Shown in pieces: positions 32,642 through 43,310 of a stretch of DNA of 64,000 bases (within the stretch, counting starts at the first letter, position 1; every line of letters starts with the position of its first letter). The notes under the pieces are model-generated. The model was not told the DNA's origin, did not search any database, and saw only the letters and a program-made list of their open reading frames with translations. The stretch covers positions 403,545,399-403,609,398 of the forward strand of contig NC_053392.1 in NCBI RefSeq assembly GCF_905171765.1, written 5' to 3'. Source of the DNA: Bufo bufo. Lineage: Eukaryota > Chordata > Amphibia > Anura > Bufonidae. The position numbers were made by a program, and so were the translations under genes.

Positions 32642-35230
32642 TCAAAGGAAGACACTGAGGTCATTCCTATCATTCAAGCCTAGTGGACCCAAGGCTTTCG
32701 AGCGAATGATCCATCTGGCTTCTTTTTGTAATAATAGGCGATGCCTATGCACTCCTTGTGGGGTGTTAGGTACATATTCTTTGCCTGAAAAACTCAAGCA
32801 GCCAGGATTACCTCCGGGTACGTGGTCTATTAGTCTGGGACAACCTTTCCCTAATTTGATGGAATTTACATGCTCCCTAAATCTTTCAAAAATACATCTG
32901 ATGGCTTTACCTATGTAGAAACGTCCACATTGACAGATCATGATATATGCAACATATGTGCTTCTACAGGTTATAAGACTGTCATCCTTATGGAAGATAC
33001 CTCCGAAATGCAAAATTTTGTTTTGAGCATTGTATCCACAAAAACGCGCAGTTACTGTATTTAAAGTTCCCTTTTGGTCTTCTTTCCTGTAACCAATTTT
33101 ACTTCTTCTTTTCTACATACCTACTTCTCACCAGCATGGTTTTTATAGTATGACTCCTTCTGAATGTTACTTTTGGTTTATTTTTGGTAAGCTGCTCCAA
33201 ATCCCTCTCTCTTTTTAGAATATCCCAATTGTCTTGTATTATCTTTCGTATCCTGTCTGCCATCTGGCTGTATTTGAAAGAGAACACAAATCTCTTTTCA
33301 TCACTTTTTTTTATCATTACTCCCTCTCTTTTTATTTTTTCCTTTTAACAAATCCCATTGGGAAAATTATCCAGCTTTTTTCATGGCTACTTTGAGGGCT
33401 GCATTTGGATAACCTCTGTTTAATAACCTTTCTTTTAATTCCAAAGCTTGCGTCCTGTCGGTGCTGTTTATTCTTTTGAACCTGATGAACTGTCTATATA
33501 TGGGCAGCATGGTGGCTCAGTGGTTAGCACTGGTGCCTTGCAGCTCTGGGGTCCTAGGTTTGAATCCGACCAAGGACAACATCTGCATGGAGTTTGTATG
33601 TTCTCCCCGTATTTGCGTGGGTTTCCTCCGGGTACTCCGGTTTCCTCCCACACTCCAAAGCCATACCGATAGGGAACTTAGATTGTGAGCCCCATTGGGG
33701 ACAGTTGGATGCTAATGTCTGTAATGCGCTGCGGAATATAGTAGCACTATATAAGTGCATAAAATAATATATGGGACCAATATTTTTACATTCCCTGGAT
33801 GGAAGCTATGGTGGTGCAGCAAGGAGTGACCAACTCGTCGGTCCTTACCACGACAGCCACATCCAGGAACTACAAACTCTGGTCACCATAATTAAAAGTA
33901 AACTTCATATTCATATCATTCTTCTCATTCCGGTATTTTACAAATTCTGTACATTGCGACTCATTAGCCGACCAGACAAGGAAACTGTCATCGACATATC
34001 TCAGGAATGTTTTTATGTGGCATGAAAATGGGTTATCTACTGAAAAAATAAACTTATCCTCAAATCTGGCTAAATATATATTGGCAAATGTACATGATAC
34101 TGGTGTCCCCATGGTCGTGCCGTTTCTCTGTCTATACCATTGTTCTCCAATTGTGATTACATTATTGCTAAGTATAAATGCCAAACTCTCTGATAAATTG
34201 GCAAAAGAGGTCACTCTTCCCAGTGTTACTCAACACCTCCATAACCGCAGTAACCCCCTCCCTATGCGGTATGCGGGTGCACAAATTTTCCACATTAAGA
34301 GAGACTAGACTAAATCGATCCTGCCAATGAAAATCCTTCAGTGCCAGTAGGAAAACATTTGTGTCTCGTACATATGCAGGGGCTTTTTTTAACACGGGTC
34401 TTAACAGCCAATCGATATACTTAGACAAAGGTTAAGTCGCCAAGCCGGTCCCAGCCACTATTGGGTGTCCAGGGGGTCGGCTCAGCAACTTATGTACCTT
34501 AGGTAGAAAATACCAGGATGGTTTAGTGGGGCACGAAGGAATCAATTTCTGCGCCATGCGACTCGAAAGAAAATCATACATAACATACTTATGAATAAGA
34601 CTCTTTAATTGATCCTGAATCTCTTCCATGGGATTGCTGAACACAGTTTCGTAGGTACTTTCATTTCTTAGTTGTCTCAGGGGCTCCTCCACATAATACT
34701 GCCTGGTCATAAGCACCACATTACCCCCCTTGTCGGCTGGTTTCACCACCAGATCCTCTTGTGAGCGGATCAACTTAAGAGGTTCCTTTTCTTTTTTTAC
34801 TTACATTCTCAAGAGCAACAGGATATATTAATGCTCTGATTTCCTTTAATATCTGTTGGTGAAAAATATCGATCACTCCCCCAGCCGACAAGGGGGGACA
34901 AAACGTGGATTTTATACCTACTGTAAATTCATCACTCTCTTCATCCTTACTGTCTACGTCGGTAAATTCCATATCAGTCATTAACTCCAAATAAGACCTC
35001 TCTTTTTCATCAAACTTAGTGGAGATATTAAATCCTAATTGGTCTATGTTCACTGGTATCTCACCCTGCTTTCTATCACTCGTTGTCTGGGGTGTGTTGC
35101 TAAACATTTTTTGTAAATGAATTTTGCGCATTGAATTAAATAAGTCAACCTCAAAACCCACAGGATGGAATTGATCCACCAGACTGTATCCCAGTCCTTT
35201 CTCAAGGATGGATATACAGTCTAGTGTCAA
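32642..35230 (-). pseudogene. Penelope-like reverse transcriptase and GIY-YIG, many breaks
   Basis: From the N-terminus: a region ending in SKKRKG (34790); VVKPADKGGNVVLM (about 34710-34750); YFLPKVHKLLSRPPGHPIVAG (about 34450-34515); FSLVSLNVENLCTRIPH (about 34245-34295), where the motif A Asp is Asn; GTTMGTPVSCTFANIYLARFE (about 34060-34120); and LRYVDDSFLVW (about 33975-34005, motif C). LLNRGYPNAALK lies beyond the SINE (about 33400-33430). The GIY-YIG remnant is YIMICQCGRFYIGKAI (about 32885-32935), with the usual Val-Gly changed to Ile-Gly. At least five frameshifts make it non-functional. Confidence 0.87.
33505..33766 (+). mobile_element. V-SINE (tRNA-headed SINE)
   Basis: The tRNA-like head carries an A box TGGCTCAGTGG (33512-33522) and a B box GGTTTGAATCC (about 33558-33568). 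The conserved central domain CATGGAGTTTGTATGTTCTCC is followed by TTTGCGTGGGTTTCCTCCGGG, and the tail ends in ATAAAATAAT. A 9-bp duplication ATATATGGG lies at 33496-33504 and 33767-33775. The element depends on LINE enzymes and RNA polymerase III. It splits PLE 3. Confidence 0.9.
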
Positions 35231-35239
35231 CTCGTAGTA

Positions 35240-35620
35240 AGTGAGGTTGGTAACAGTACTTTTTTTTAACTAATACAACCAGTATCTGCATTTATTGTCT
35301 CCATGACACTTGTTTTTTTCTATCGGGTTGATTTTCTGGTGCTTTTCCTTCTACTCCTTCTGGTGTTTCGCCTAAAGGGTTTTGCTTATACTCAGGGATG
35401 GGCTGCTCATTATGATTACTCGGATCATCTGATTCCGTAGTCCAATAATCACTCTTTGTGTGTCTTTGGTATCGCTTTCTTTGTTGTTTTTTCTTCTTGT
35501 TCTACTCAAATACCCTCCCTGTTTCATAGTCCTGTTTGTTTCGTAGGAATTTATCTCTTTTTCTTTCCTTCACCTCTGCTTTGGATAATCACTAACTTTC
35601 TATTTAGTGCTATGTTGCTT
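35240..35620. other. Stretch upstream of PLE 3 without recognised gene
   Basis: Pyrimidine-rich on the plus strand (TTCTTCTTGTTCTACTC). It may be the 5' part of PLE 3, but no PLE N-terminal motif is readable. Confidence 0.4.
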
Positions 35621-35623
35621 ATA

Positions 35624-35981
35624 CAGTGGTCCCTCAAGTTACAATATTAATTGGTTCCAGGACGACCATTGTATGTTGAAACCATTGTAAGTTGAGTAAT
35701 CGGTTCCAAAGCCCCAAAATGTCATCCAAGATAAGAGAAAATGAAGATTTAAGAAAAATAAGCAGCTAACTAAGACAGATAAAACAAGTCCTTACATATA
35801 ACAGTCAGGAATAGCTGCTAACTAGCAACTAATATTTTACCAGGGAAGTGGCCTTGATTGGTTGGATATGAGTCTGAGACATTGTATGTTGAGTCTGGTT
35901 TCAACTTACGATGGGTCAGAAAAGACCATTGTATGTTGAAAATATTGTATCCTGAGGCCATTGTATCTTGAGGGATCACTG
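35624..35981. mobile_element. MITE of the pogo/Tigger type
   Basis: Ends CAGTGGTCCCTCAAGTTACAA and, reversed, CAGTGATCCCTCAAGATACAA. TA lies at 35622-35623 and 35982-35983. The CAGTGGTCCCTC terminus is characteristic of pogo/Tigger-related mariner elements. The subterminal word CATTGTATGTTGAAAC is repeated. No transposase. Confidence 0.82.
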
Positions 35982-35983
35982 TA

Positions 35984-36511
35984 TAACTAATAACTATCTC
36001 TTCTCTTGGGCTCCTGATGATACAACAATGTAGTTGAGCCTGTGCTATAGATGGAGCGATATAGATAGTGATGTAACAAAGTATCAGATAGTTCAGCAAC
36101 TCATCTTTTTAGGCAGAAGCGAGTGGGTGATCACTACATCATAACTGCCAATACAGTGACAAACATGTCATCACCTCTGCGATTCGCTGCCCATCCTGAG
36201 TTGCACTGGATCGCTAGCCCTACAGTGCCATAACTTCTATTTGGTGGTGTGTGGTGCAAGCCATATGATTTATTGTGGACCCTTTGAACTAGGAGTCCTC
36301 TTCTGTCCTGCAATTGGTCTTCATCATTTAACCCTATCAAACTTAAGCATTACTTACAATTGAGAGGGAGAGGGAAACATTCCTATATTAATTGGTTCCA
36401 CAGTTTATTTCTTCATAATGGATCTCATTGGGTGATACTTGCCCATTTTAAAACGTTTACTTGAATAAAACTTTTTTGTTTTGTTTTTAGCATCAAATTT
36501 TAGCAGTGATA
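35984..36511. other. No recognised feature
   Basis: About 530 bp, moderately AT-rich. I see no long frame with a domain and no clear terminal repeats. Confidence 0.5.
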
Positions 36512-36513
36512 TA

Positions 36514-37563
36514 CACTCACCTAAAGAATTATTAGGAACACCATACTAATACGGTGTTGGACCCCCTTTTGCCTTCAGAACTGCCTTAATTCTACGTGGC
36601 ATTGATTCAACAAGGTGCTGATAGCATTCTTTAGAAATGTTGGCCCATATTGATAGGATAGCATCTTGCAGTTGATGGAGATTTGAGGGATGCACATCCA
36701 GGGCACGAAGCTCCCGTTCCACCACATCCCAAAGATGCTCTATTGGGTTGAGATCTGGTGACTGTGGGGGCCATTTTAGTACAGTGAACTCATTGTCATG
36801 TTCAGGAAACCAATTTGAAATGATTCGAGCTTTGTGACATGGTGCATTATCCTGCTGGAAGTAGCCATCAGAGGATGGATACAAGTTCTCATTCTGTTTA
36901 CACCAAATTTGGACTCTACCATTTGAATTTCTCAACAGAAATCGAGACTCATCAGACCAGGCAACATTTTTCCAGTCTTCAACAGTCCAATTTTGGTGAG
37001 CTCGTGCAAATTGCAGCCTCTTTTTCCTATTTGTAGTGGAGATGAGTGGTACCCGGTGGGGTCTTCTGCTGTTGTAGCCCATCCGCCTCAAGGTTGTGCG
37101 TGTTGTGGCTTCACAAATGCTTTGCTGCATACCTCGGTTGTAACGAGTGGTTATTTCAGTCAACGTTGCTCTTCTATCAGCTTGAATCAGTCGGCCCATT
37201 CTCCTCTGACCTCTAGCATCCACAAGGCATTTTTGCTCACAGGACTGCCGCATACTGGATGTTTTTCCCTTTTCACACCATTCTTTGTAAACCCTAGAAA
37301 TGGTTGTGCGTGAAAATCCCAGTAACTGAGCAGATTGTGAAATACTCAGACCGGCCCGTCTGGCACCAACAACCATGCCACGCTCAAAATTGCTTAAATC
37401 ACCTTTCTTTCCCATTCTGACATTCAGTTTGGAGTTCATGAGATTGTCTTGACCAGGACCACCCCCCTAAATGCATTGAAGAAACTGCCATGTGATTGGT
37501 TGACTAGATAATTGCATTAATGAGAAATAGAACAGGTGTTCCTAATAATTCTTTAGGTGAGTG
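36514..37563 (-). mobile_element. Tc1/mariner copy A
   Basis: The terminal inverted repeats are CACTCACCTAAAGAATTATT and its complement. TA lies at 36512-36513 and 37564-37565. It carries a transposase frame on the minus strand with an internal deletion. Copies B (38659) and C (59149) belong to the same family. Confidence 0.93.
36546..37439 (-). CDS. Tc1-like transposase, open frame with internal deletion
   Basis: A 297-residue open frame starts at the ATG at 37439. It has an N-terminal helix-turn-helix pair (ERGMVVGARRAGLSISQSAQ, residues about 19-38, and SRTTISRVYKEW near 45-55) for terminal repeat binding. Then come the DDE residues in WSDESRF (first Asp), QQDNAPCH (second Asp) and PDLNPIEHLWD (Glu). 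Compared with copy C, about 55 residues between the first and second Asp are absent, at a TGGATACA-like microhomology. The frame is uninterrupted, but the loss inside the catalytic fold makes activity unlikely. Usual family length is about 340 residues. Confidence 0.85.
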   Translation of the reverse strand: MNSKLNVRMGKKGDLSNFERGMVVGARRAGLSISQSAQLLGFSRTTISRVYKEWCEKGKTSSMRQSCEQKCLVDARGQRRMGRLIQADRRATLTEITTRYNRGMQQSICEATTRTTLRRMGYNSRRPHRVPLISTTNRKKRLQFARAHQNWTVEDWKNVAWSDESRFLLRNSNGRVQIWCKQNENLYPSSDGYFQQDNAPCHKARIISNWFPEHDNEFTVLKWPPQSPDLNPIEHLWDVVERELRALDVHPSNLHQLQDAILSIWANISKECYQHLVESMPRRIKAVLKAKGGPTPY

Positions 37564-37631
37564 TATAGTGACAGAGTAATTGACACGTACACCCAAAATT
37601 TTGCTTGTGAGCCTCTTAATTTCAGTTTTTA

Positions 37632-37906
37632 GACTTCATGCACATGACCATATACTGTAAGTTTTGCGGCCCAAAAAACATGAATACCGGCAGTATGAAT
37701 TCCACATTTTCCCAATCCGCACTTCTCGCCCATTGTTAAAAATGCTTATTTTTGTCCACAAAATGGAAAAGAATAGGACATGTTCTATTTTTTTTGCTTT
37801 TTGGGGGAACAGTGGAATGGACTCATTGAAATAGTTGGGTCAGCATCTAATCCGCAGTAAATGTGGATCAGATGTGGACCAAAAATATGGTCGTGTGCAT
37901 GGGACC
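37632..37906. mobile_element. MITE with TTA duplication (Harbinger-like)
   Basis: The ends are GACTTCATGCACATGACCATA and, reversed, GGTCCCATGCACACGACCATA. TTA lies at 37629-37631 and 37907-37909. The interior has TTGCGGCCCAAAAAACATG and related words. The 3-bp TTA target fits PIF/Harbinger. Confidence 0.75.
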
Positions 37907-37909
37907 TTA

Positions 37910-38656
37910 GCCAACAAAACCCCTTTACCAAAAAAACGAAACTATAGGGATAGCAAAATCAAAACTAGTATACCGAACAGAAGTTAATGATATGTCAATT
38001 GCATCATTCAAGGACAGACTAAAAGGAAAGGACAGATGGTAAATGATAGAAAAAAATGTGGTTCATGCTTAAGTACGATACTCAGTGGGGAGAGGAGGAG
38101 GAAATAGGCCCTCAATTCTGTCAGATAACTTCTCCTTCAACAAATTTTTAACTACCGTATCAGCAATGACCAAAAATTAGCAACAAATATACAACCAGAA
38201 TAAGACGGCAACTTAAAACTACTAGCAAAACCATTTTACCAATTTTACTGACGTCCAGGCTTTTGGAAAGAAACTCCTTGGTGAAGGAATACCTCAGTAA
38301 ATTTTTTAATATTTTTTTTTAAACACCAAGACATAGGGTGGCCACCTCCATGAAACACACTTTCATGCCTAAACTCACAGCTAGCAGTCCATTTACATTG
38401 CATTTCATTAAATGCAAAACACATGCCCTTTTTTAAATCACTTCCAGCAATGACAGGGTGTGGGGTTATTGTAAGACTTTGATAGGGGTCTGGTTTGAAA
38501 GTTGGCAGGATAAGCTTTAAAACAAAATCAGGATCACTGCATTATTTCCTTTACATCGAGAGATATAGCCTTTAGAAATGGAGTCCTGGGTGATAGCAGC
38601 TGAACTGGAAATCAAGGTTTAGCTGCTTTCACTCGTGACAAAACTTCTAAATAATA
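37910..38656. other. No recognised feature between Tc1 copies A and B
   Basis: About 750 bp, AT-rich. I found no domain-bearing frame or clear terminal repeats. It is flanked by two Tc1 copies in inverted orientation. Confidence 0.5.
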
Positions 38657-38658
38657 TA

Positions 38659-39698
38659 CACTCACCTAAAGAATTATTAGGAACACCTGTTCTATTTCTC
38701 ATTAATGCAATTATCTAGTCAACCAATCACATGGCAGTTGCTTCAATGCATTTAGGGGGTGGTCCTGGTCAAGACAATCTCCTGAACTCCAAACTGAATG
38801 TCAGAATGGGAAAGAAAGGTGATTTAAGCAATTTTGAGCGTGGCATGGTTGTTGGTGCCAGACGGGCCGGTCTGAGTATTATATACAATCTGCTCAGTTA
38901 CTGGGATTTTCACGCACAACCATTTCTAGGGTTTATAAAGAATGGTGTGAAAAGAGAAAAACATCCAGTATGTGGCAGTCCTGTGGGCAAAAATGCCTTG
39001 TGGATGCTAGAGGTCAGAGGAAAATGGGCCGACTGATTCAAGCTGATATAAGAGCAAAGTTGACTGAAATAACCACTCGTTACTACCGAGGTATGCAGCA
39101 AAGCATTTGTGAAGCCACAACACGCACAACCTTGAGGCGGATGGGCTACAACAGCAGAAGACCCCACAGGGTACCACTCATCTCCACTACAAATAGGAAA
39201 AAGAGGCTACAATTTGCACGAGCTCACCAAAATTGGACTGTTGAAGACTGGAAAAATGTTGCCTGGTTGATGAGTCTCGAGACATTCAAATGGTAGAGTC
39301 CGAATTTGGCGTAAACAGAATGAGAACATGTATCCATTCTCTGATGGCTACTTCCAGCAGGATAATGCACCATGTCACAAAGCTCGATTCATTTCAAATT
39401 GGTTTCTTGAACATGACAATGAGTTCACTGTACTAAAATGGCCCCCTCAGTCACCAGATCTCAACCCAATAGAGCATCTTTGGGATGTGGTGGAACGGGA
39501 GCTTCATGCCCTGGATGTGCATCCCTCAAATCTCCATCAACTGCAAGATGCTATCCTATCAATATGGGCCAACATTTCTAAAGAATGCTATCAGCACCTT
39601 GTTGAATCAATGCCACATAGAATTAAGGCAGTTCTGAAGGCAAAAGGGGGTCCAACACCGTATTAGTATGGTGTTCCTAATAATTCTTTAGGTGAGTG
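38659..39698 (+). mobile_element. Tc1/mariner copy B with broken transposase
   Basis: Same ends as copy A, with TA at 38657-38658 and 39699-39700. The transposase on the plus strand (38806-39666) is broken near 38880 (a short insertion at LSI) and near 39275-39300, where WSDES is destroyed. QQDNAPCHKARF and PDLNPIEHLWDVV remain. It lacks the same internal segment as copy A (reading MYPFSDGYFQQD). It is the mirror partner of copy A, 1.1 kb away. Confidence 0.92.
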
Positions 39699-39914
39699 TA
39701 TTTCCTCGCCTATGGCAACTAATGCTTTTATCTTTGTCATTTGAAAGTCTGTAAAGCCTGCCAAATTTCAAACAAGATCAGACCCATGTATCTAGCTGCT
39801 ACATAGCCTGATATATGAAGAGTTAAAGCATACATTCTCTTCAGGTGGTTATGATTGCTGTAAGCAGAGAAGGCAGAAGGGGAGGAGTTGGTGAGCTGGC
39901 AGCCTGCAATATAG

Positions 39915-40375
39915 GTGTCACTAACTTACCTGCCTGGGTTCCAGCGGCAAGATCTCCAGAACTTACTTCTTAGGGTGCCCTCTGGTAAACTTGCATCTAA
40001 ATTTATTAGACCTTATAAAATTTTGGCTGTTATTAATCCAGTATCCTTTCTTCTTCAGCTGCTGTCCTCATTCAGAATCCATGATGTATTCCATAAGTTC
40101 TTATTAAAAAAATATGTGCCACCTGCAACTCCTCAACCCAAACCTTCTAAGCCTGTAATTACCCTAAATGAGGTTGAGTACAAGGAGAGAATACTGGACT
40201 CCTGAAAGGTTCAGGGTTCTTGCCAACATTTAATACATTGGAAATGGTATGGTCTTGGGGAGAAGACATGGGTATTGACTCGGGATATCCATGCTCCTCG
40301 CCTTATTAAGAGAATTTCATGCTAAATTTCGGCCAAAGCCTGGTTGAGTATCTGGTGGCCCCTCAGAAGGAGGAG
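39915..40375 (+). pseudogene. Second gypsy element: integrase C-terminus and chromodomain remnant
   Basis: Contains LASKFIRPYKILAVINPVSF (about 39985-40045), FRIHDVFHKFLLKKYV (about 40070-40115) and, after a stop at 40203, CQHLIHWKWYGLGEKTWVL (about 40222-40278), a degraded chromodomain. A purine-rich tract (GGAGGAGGGG) follows at 40367-40377. The start (39915-39970, GTCACTAACTTACCTG) resembles the LTR start after the fragment, so a large internal deletion joined LTR and integrase. Confidence 0.78.
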
Positions 40376-40377
40376 GG

Positions 40378-40930
40378 GTATAACGTCAATAACTTACCTG
40401 TCAGGGCTCCAGCAGTGAGATCTCCAGCTTTACTGTGAAGCCAGCATCCCTAGCAATAGGATGTAATACTCGGTTTCTCTCCAGAGCGGGCGTGTGCTGT
40501 CCAAAAACTTGCAGTGCTTGATTATTCAGCTGTTCTGCTCCTATGTGTTGTGTTTGACTTATGGAGCACTGAGTCATGGACCTATCAGATTCTGATCCTG
40601 GGACTCAGAACTCTTTTTAAATCCCTTGTTGGCTTTCTCCCTTGCCAGCTATAGGTTAACTCCCTTGATGTACTCCTGGTTCTGTCTGTGAGTGTTTTGG
40701 ATTGTTTAGTATATTGACCTCACCTTGCCTCTGACCTTCTTCTGTCTTCTGATTTTGTACAGTAATACCTGTCTGGTTATAACTTTGGCCTGGCTATTTT
40801 GACTACCCTCCATTCTTTTACTTTGTTCTGTATTGTTCTCCCAGTTTTGAATTATTTCCATAGGACTCTTCTCTGTGTGGTTGCGTCTCTGTTTCTGTCT
40901 GTCTTGCACTTAGAACAGGGAACATCAGCT
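40378..40930 (+). repeat. Probable LTR of the second gypsy element
   Basis: Follows the purine tract and starts near TATAACGTCAATAACTTACC, a variant of the GTCACTAACTTACCTG at 39917. Its pyrimidine-rich text (TTGTTGGCTTTCTCCCTTGCC) is LTR-like. The 3' end is uncertain. Confidence 0.5.
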
Positions 40931-41476
40931 AGTTGCGGACTTGCAGCTTAGGGCTTGGATTCCAGTCAGGGCTCACTGTGTGTGAGTTTCCTGCCTACTG
41001 TGCAGATGGCAAGTCTACAGTGATCACGTGGGGCACTTGGAGCCTGAAGATAGGGGAGCGCGTGCACGGGAGGGAGAGCAGACAGGAGAGCAGACAGGCA
41101 GGCATCGCGTACGGCGCATGCACGATTCTGTTACAGGATCGTGCTTGTGTCCGCAAGAAAGACGGGATCGCGCGGCGAATGAGGAGGATGGCGCATGCGC
41201 AGGATTCACAAGCGCGGTCCCGGTGACTGAGCCGGCTGTCAATTACAGAGCATAGAGGCGGGGTTAGGGCAGGGGAGGTACAGCCAGATGTGAGGGAAGG
41301 GATACCCCCTTGACTTGTTGCGTGACTGTTGGAGCAGGAAATGTGAACTTTATAAGACGATTTTTTCAAGAATAAACAGTGCAGGAAAGCGGCACTAACA
41401 TGTATAAGAACACACTGAAGATAATCTATAAGGTACTTTTGCTAGTTTATAAAGTGAAAATGAGGTGAAAGGTTCG
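40931..41476. other. GC-rich stretch without recognised gene
   Basis: Includes GGAGAGCAGACAGGAGAGC and GGCGCATGCGCAGG words. It is open in several frames, which is expected from base composition. The last 100 bp (TATAAGACGATTTTTTCAAG onward) lead into the U2-like array and may hold the left end of hAT 3. Confidence 0.4.
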
Positions 41477-41635
41477 CTTTAATCCCTGTAACGTCCCCAA
41501 TCTGGGGTCAATTTATTAAATAGATTTTTCTAACGGGGAGATGGTTAAAAAAATGCTGGCTCCCTCCCCTTTGTTTGAATCCACGCTACGGTCACTGCGT
41601 CTGCGCCGTGCAATTTACTGCCCCACCGGATATGA

Positions 41636-41824
41636 GTGGTATTTTCTGTAGTTCTCTCTTCTCATCAGTTTAATCCTTGTTATGTCCCCAATCTGGGGTC
41701 AATTTATTAAATAGATTTTTCGAACGGGGAGATGGTTAAAAAAATGCTGGCTCCCTCCCCTTTGTTTGAATCCACGCCACGGTCACTGCGTCTGCGCCGT
41801 GCAATTTACTGTCACACCCGATAT
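41636..41824 (+). other. U2-like copy 2 (most complete)
   Basis: Runs from AGTGGTATTTTCTGTAGTTC through TATGTCCCCAATCTGGGG, ATTAAATAGATTTTTCG, GGGGAGATGG and GCTCCCTCCCC to GCGCCGTGCAATTTACTG. The U2 5' stem-loop is largely unrecognisable, and point changes in every conserved box rule out a working snRNA. Confidence 0.87.
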
Positions 41825-42037
41825 AAGTGCTATTTTCTGTAGTACTATTCTTATCAGTTTAATCCGTGTTACGTCCCATATCAGGGTGGGATTGCCTTTT
41901 GTGAAAAAAAATTTAGGCCGGGTACCTTTGACTGCCTTCACAGTGACAGACCAAACTCTGATACACCAAAATGAATTGATTTTAGGAACCGGGAGATGGA
42001 AAAAGCAGCTTGGTCGGTCCTCTTACTCAGTCCCAAG

Positions 42038-43171
42038 TAGTGATGAGCGCGAATATTTGAATATCGAATTTTTTTCGCGAATATCGGCACTTCGCTAATT
42101 CGCGAATATTTCGAATATAGTTATATAAATTCGATATTTCGAATATTCTTTTTTTTTTTTTTTTATTGTTATATTTTTTTCTTTCCCACTTCCCTAAAGT
42201 TGTTCTTACCTGTCCTTTGGATTCCTGGCTTTTTTTATTGTTATATATATTTTTTTCGCATAGCGAATTAAACTTAGCTGTCTCTATAGTAAACTTTCCT
42301 ATATGATTGCTAGAATTAGCGAAGTTGATGAATAGGTAGCTAAAACGAAGATGCAGAATACTTCGTTATCTTCGTTTTGTGGAATATGACGAATACATTC
42401 GTTATATTCGTTTTGTGGAATATGACGAATACATTCGTCATATTCACTAATTCTACCAAGCCAACCATAATAAACCAGGTCCAAGTTGAAATCGCAATTC
42501 GATTAATTCAAGTTATAATAATCAAATTTCGATTTTAACTTAGCACTGCTATATTCCATATTAGGCTAGAATTAAATATAGCAGTGCTAAGTTAAAATCG
42601 AAATTCGATTATTATAACTTGAAATAATCGAATTGCGATTTTTCACATAATTCTCAAATCCGACAGTACATTCTAGTATATGGAGACTTTCCCATGGTGA
42701 TGGGGACGCTCCATGAGCACGGAAGTCGGCAGAAGCAGCAACGTGCACTGACTGGAGCAGCCAGGAAGCCAGGAATCTAAAGGACAGGTAAGAACTACTT
42801 TAGGGAAGTGGGAAAGAAAAAAATATAACAATAATAAAAAATAAAAAAAATTAAAGTTATAATAATCGAATTTCGATTTTAACTTAGCACTGCTATATTC
42901 CATATTAGGCTAGAATTAACGAATATGGAATATAGCAGTGCTAAGTTAAAATCGAAATTCGATTATTATAACTTGAATTAATCGCATTGCTATTTCAATA
43001 GGAGAGTAGCCTTTAAGTTAAAATCACAATACGCGATTATTTAAATCGCATATTAATCGCGATAACAAGAATAATGACGAATATTAGATTTCGACGAATA
43101 TAAAACGAATATTCTATCGAATATTCGCGAATTCCGTCGAAATCGAATATGGCACCTGCCGCTCATCACTA
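42038..43171. mobile_element. Non-autonomous hAT with double hairpin, 1134 bp
   Basis: Ends TAGTGATGAGCG and CGCTCATCACTA; 8-bp duplication GTCCCAAG at 42030-42037 and 43172-43179. Subterminal words are GCGAATATTCG. It contains two hairpins built on the same arm (AAAATCGAAATTCGATTATT): one centred near 42550, one near 42910. No transposase. Its ends closely resemble those of hAT 2 and hAT 4. Confidence 0.92.
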
Positions 43172-43310
43172 GTCCCAAGTTGGGGCACTGCGCGTGCACG
43201 GAGCAATGTGAAGTGACACCCTATATGAGTGGTGTCTTAATTAGTACTATTCCTATCAGTTTAATCCCTGTTACGTCCCCTATCCGGGGACGTGTGTCGA
43301 ATTGATTAAC

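Larger units (their letters stand above)
32270..35240 (-). mobile_element. Penelope-like element 3, decayed
   Basis: The coding remains run from 35230 to 32642 on the minus strand, and a terminal-repeat-like region (32270-32640) follows downstream. The latter has GAAGAAGCACATTTGAGCG then AAATGG on the minus strand, a much altered version of the hammerhead-like word found in PLE repeats. A V-SINE lies inside. The exact ends were not determined. Confidence 0.78.
41477..43310 (+). repeat. Tandem array of U2 snRNA-derived units in hAT 3
   Basis: Copies of a unit of about 189 bp, close to the length of U2 snRNA (about 188 nt), lie head to tail. Anchors TATCAGTTTAATCC or CATCAGTTTAATCC occur near 41663, 41852 and 43256, with an earlier partial copy at 41477. 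U2-like words in order are TGTAGTACTATTCTTATCAG (copy 3, keeping the branch-site-pairing GTAGTA), TTACGTCCCCAATCTGGGG, ATTAAATAGATTTTTCGAAC (Sm-site region), GGGGAGATGG, GGCTCCCTCCCC and CGCCGTGCA. The match is from memory. RNA sense is plus, antisense to the hAT 3 transposase. A MITE splits copy 3. Confidence 0.9.

Noticed and set aside
41024..41369. Overlapping Arg/Cys-rich open frames near 41.1 kb
   Set aside because: GC-rich composition keeps several frames open on both strands; no domain or start context stands out.
41477..41824. Functional U2 snRNA gene
   Set aside because: The 5' stem-loop is lost, every conserved box has changes, and no snRNA promoter element was recognised upstream.
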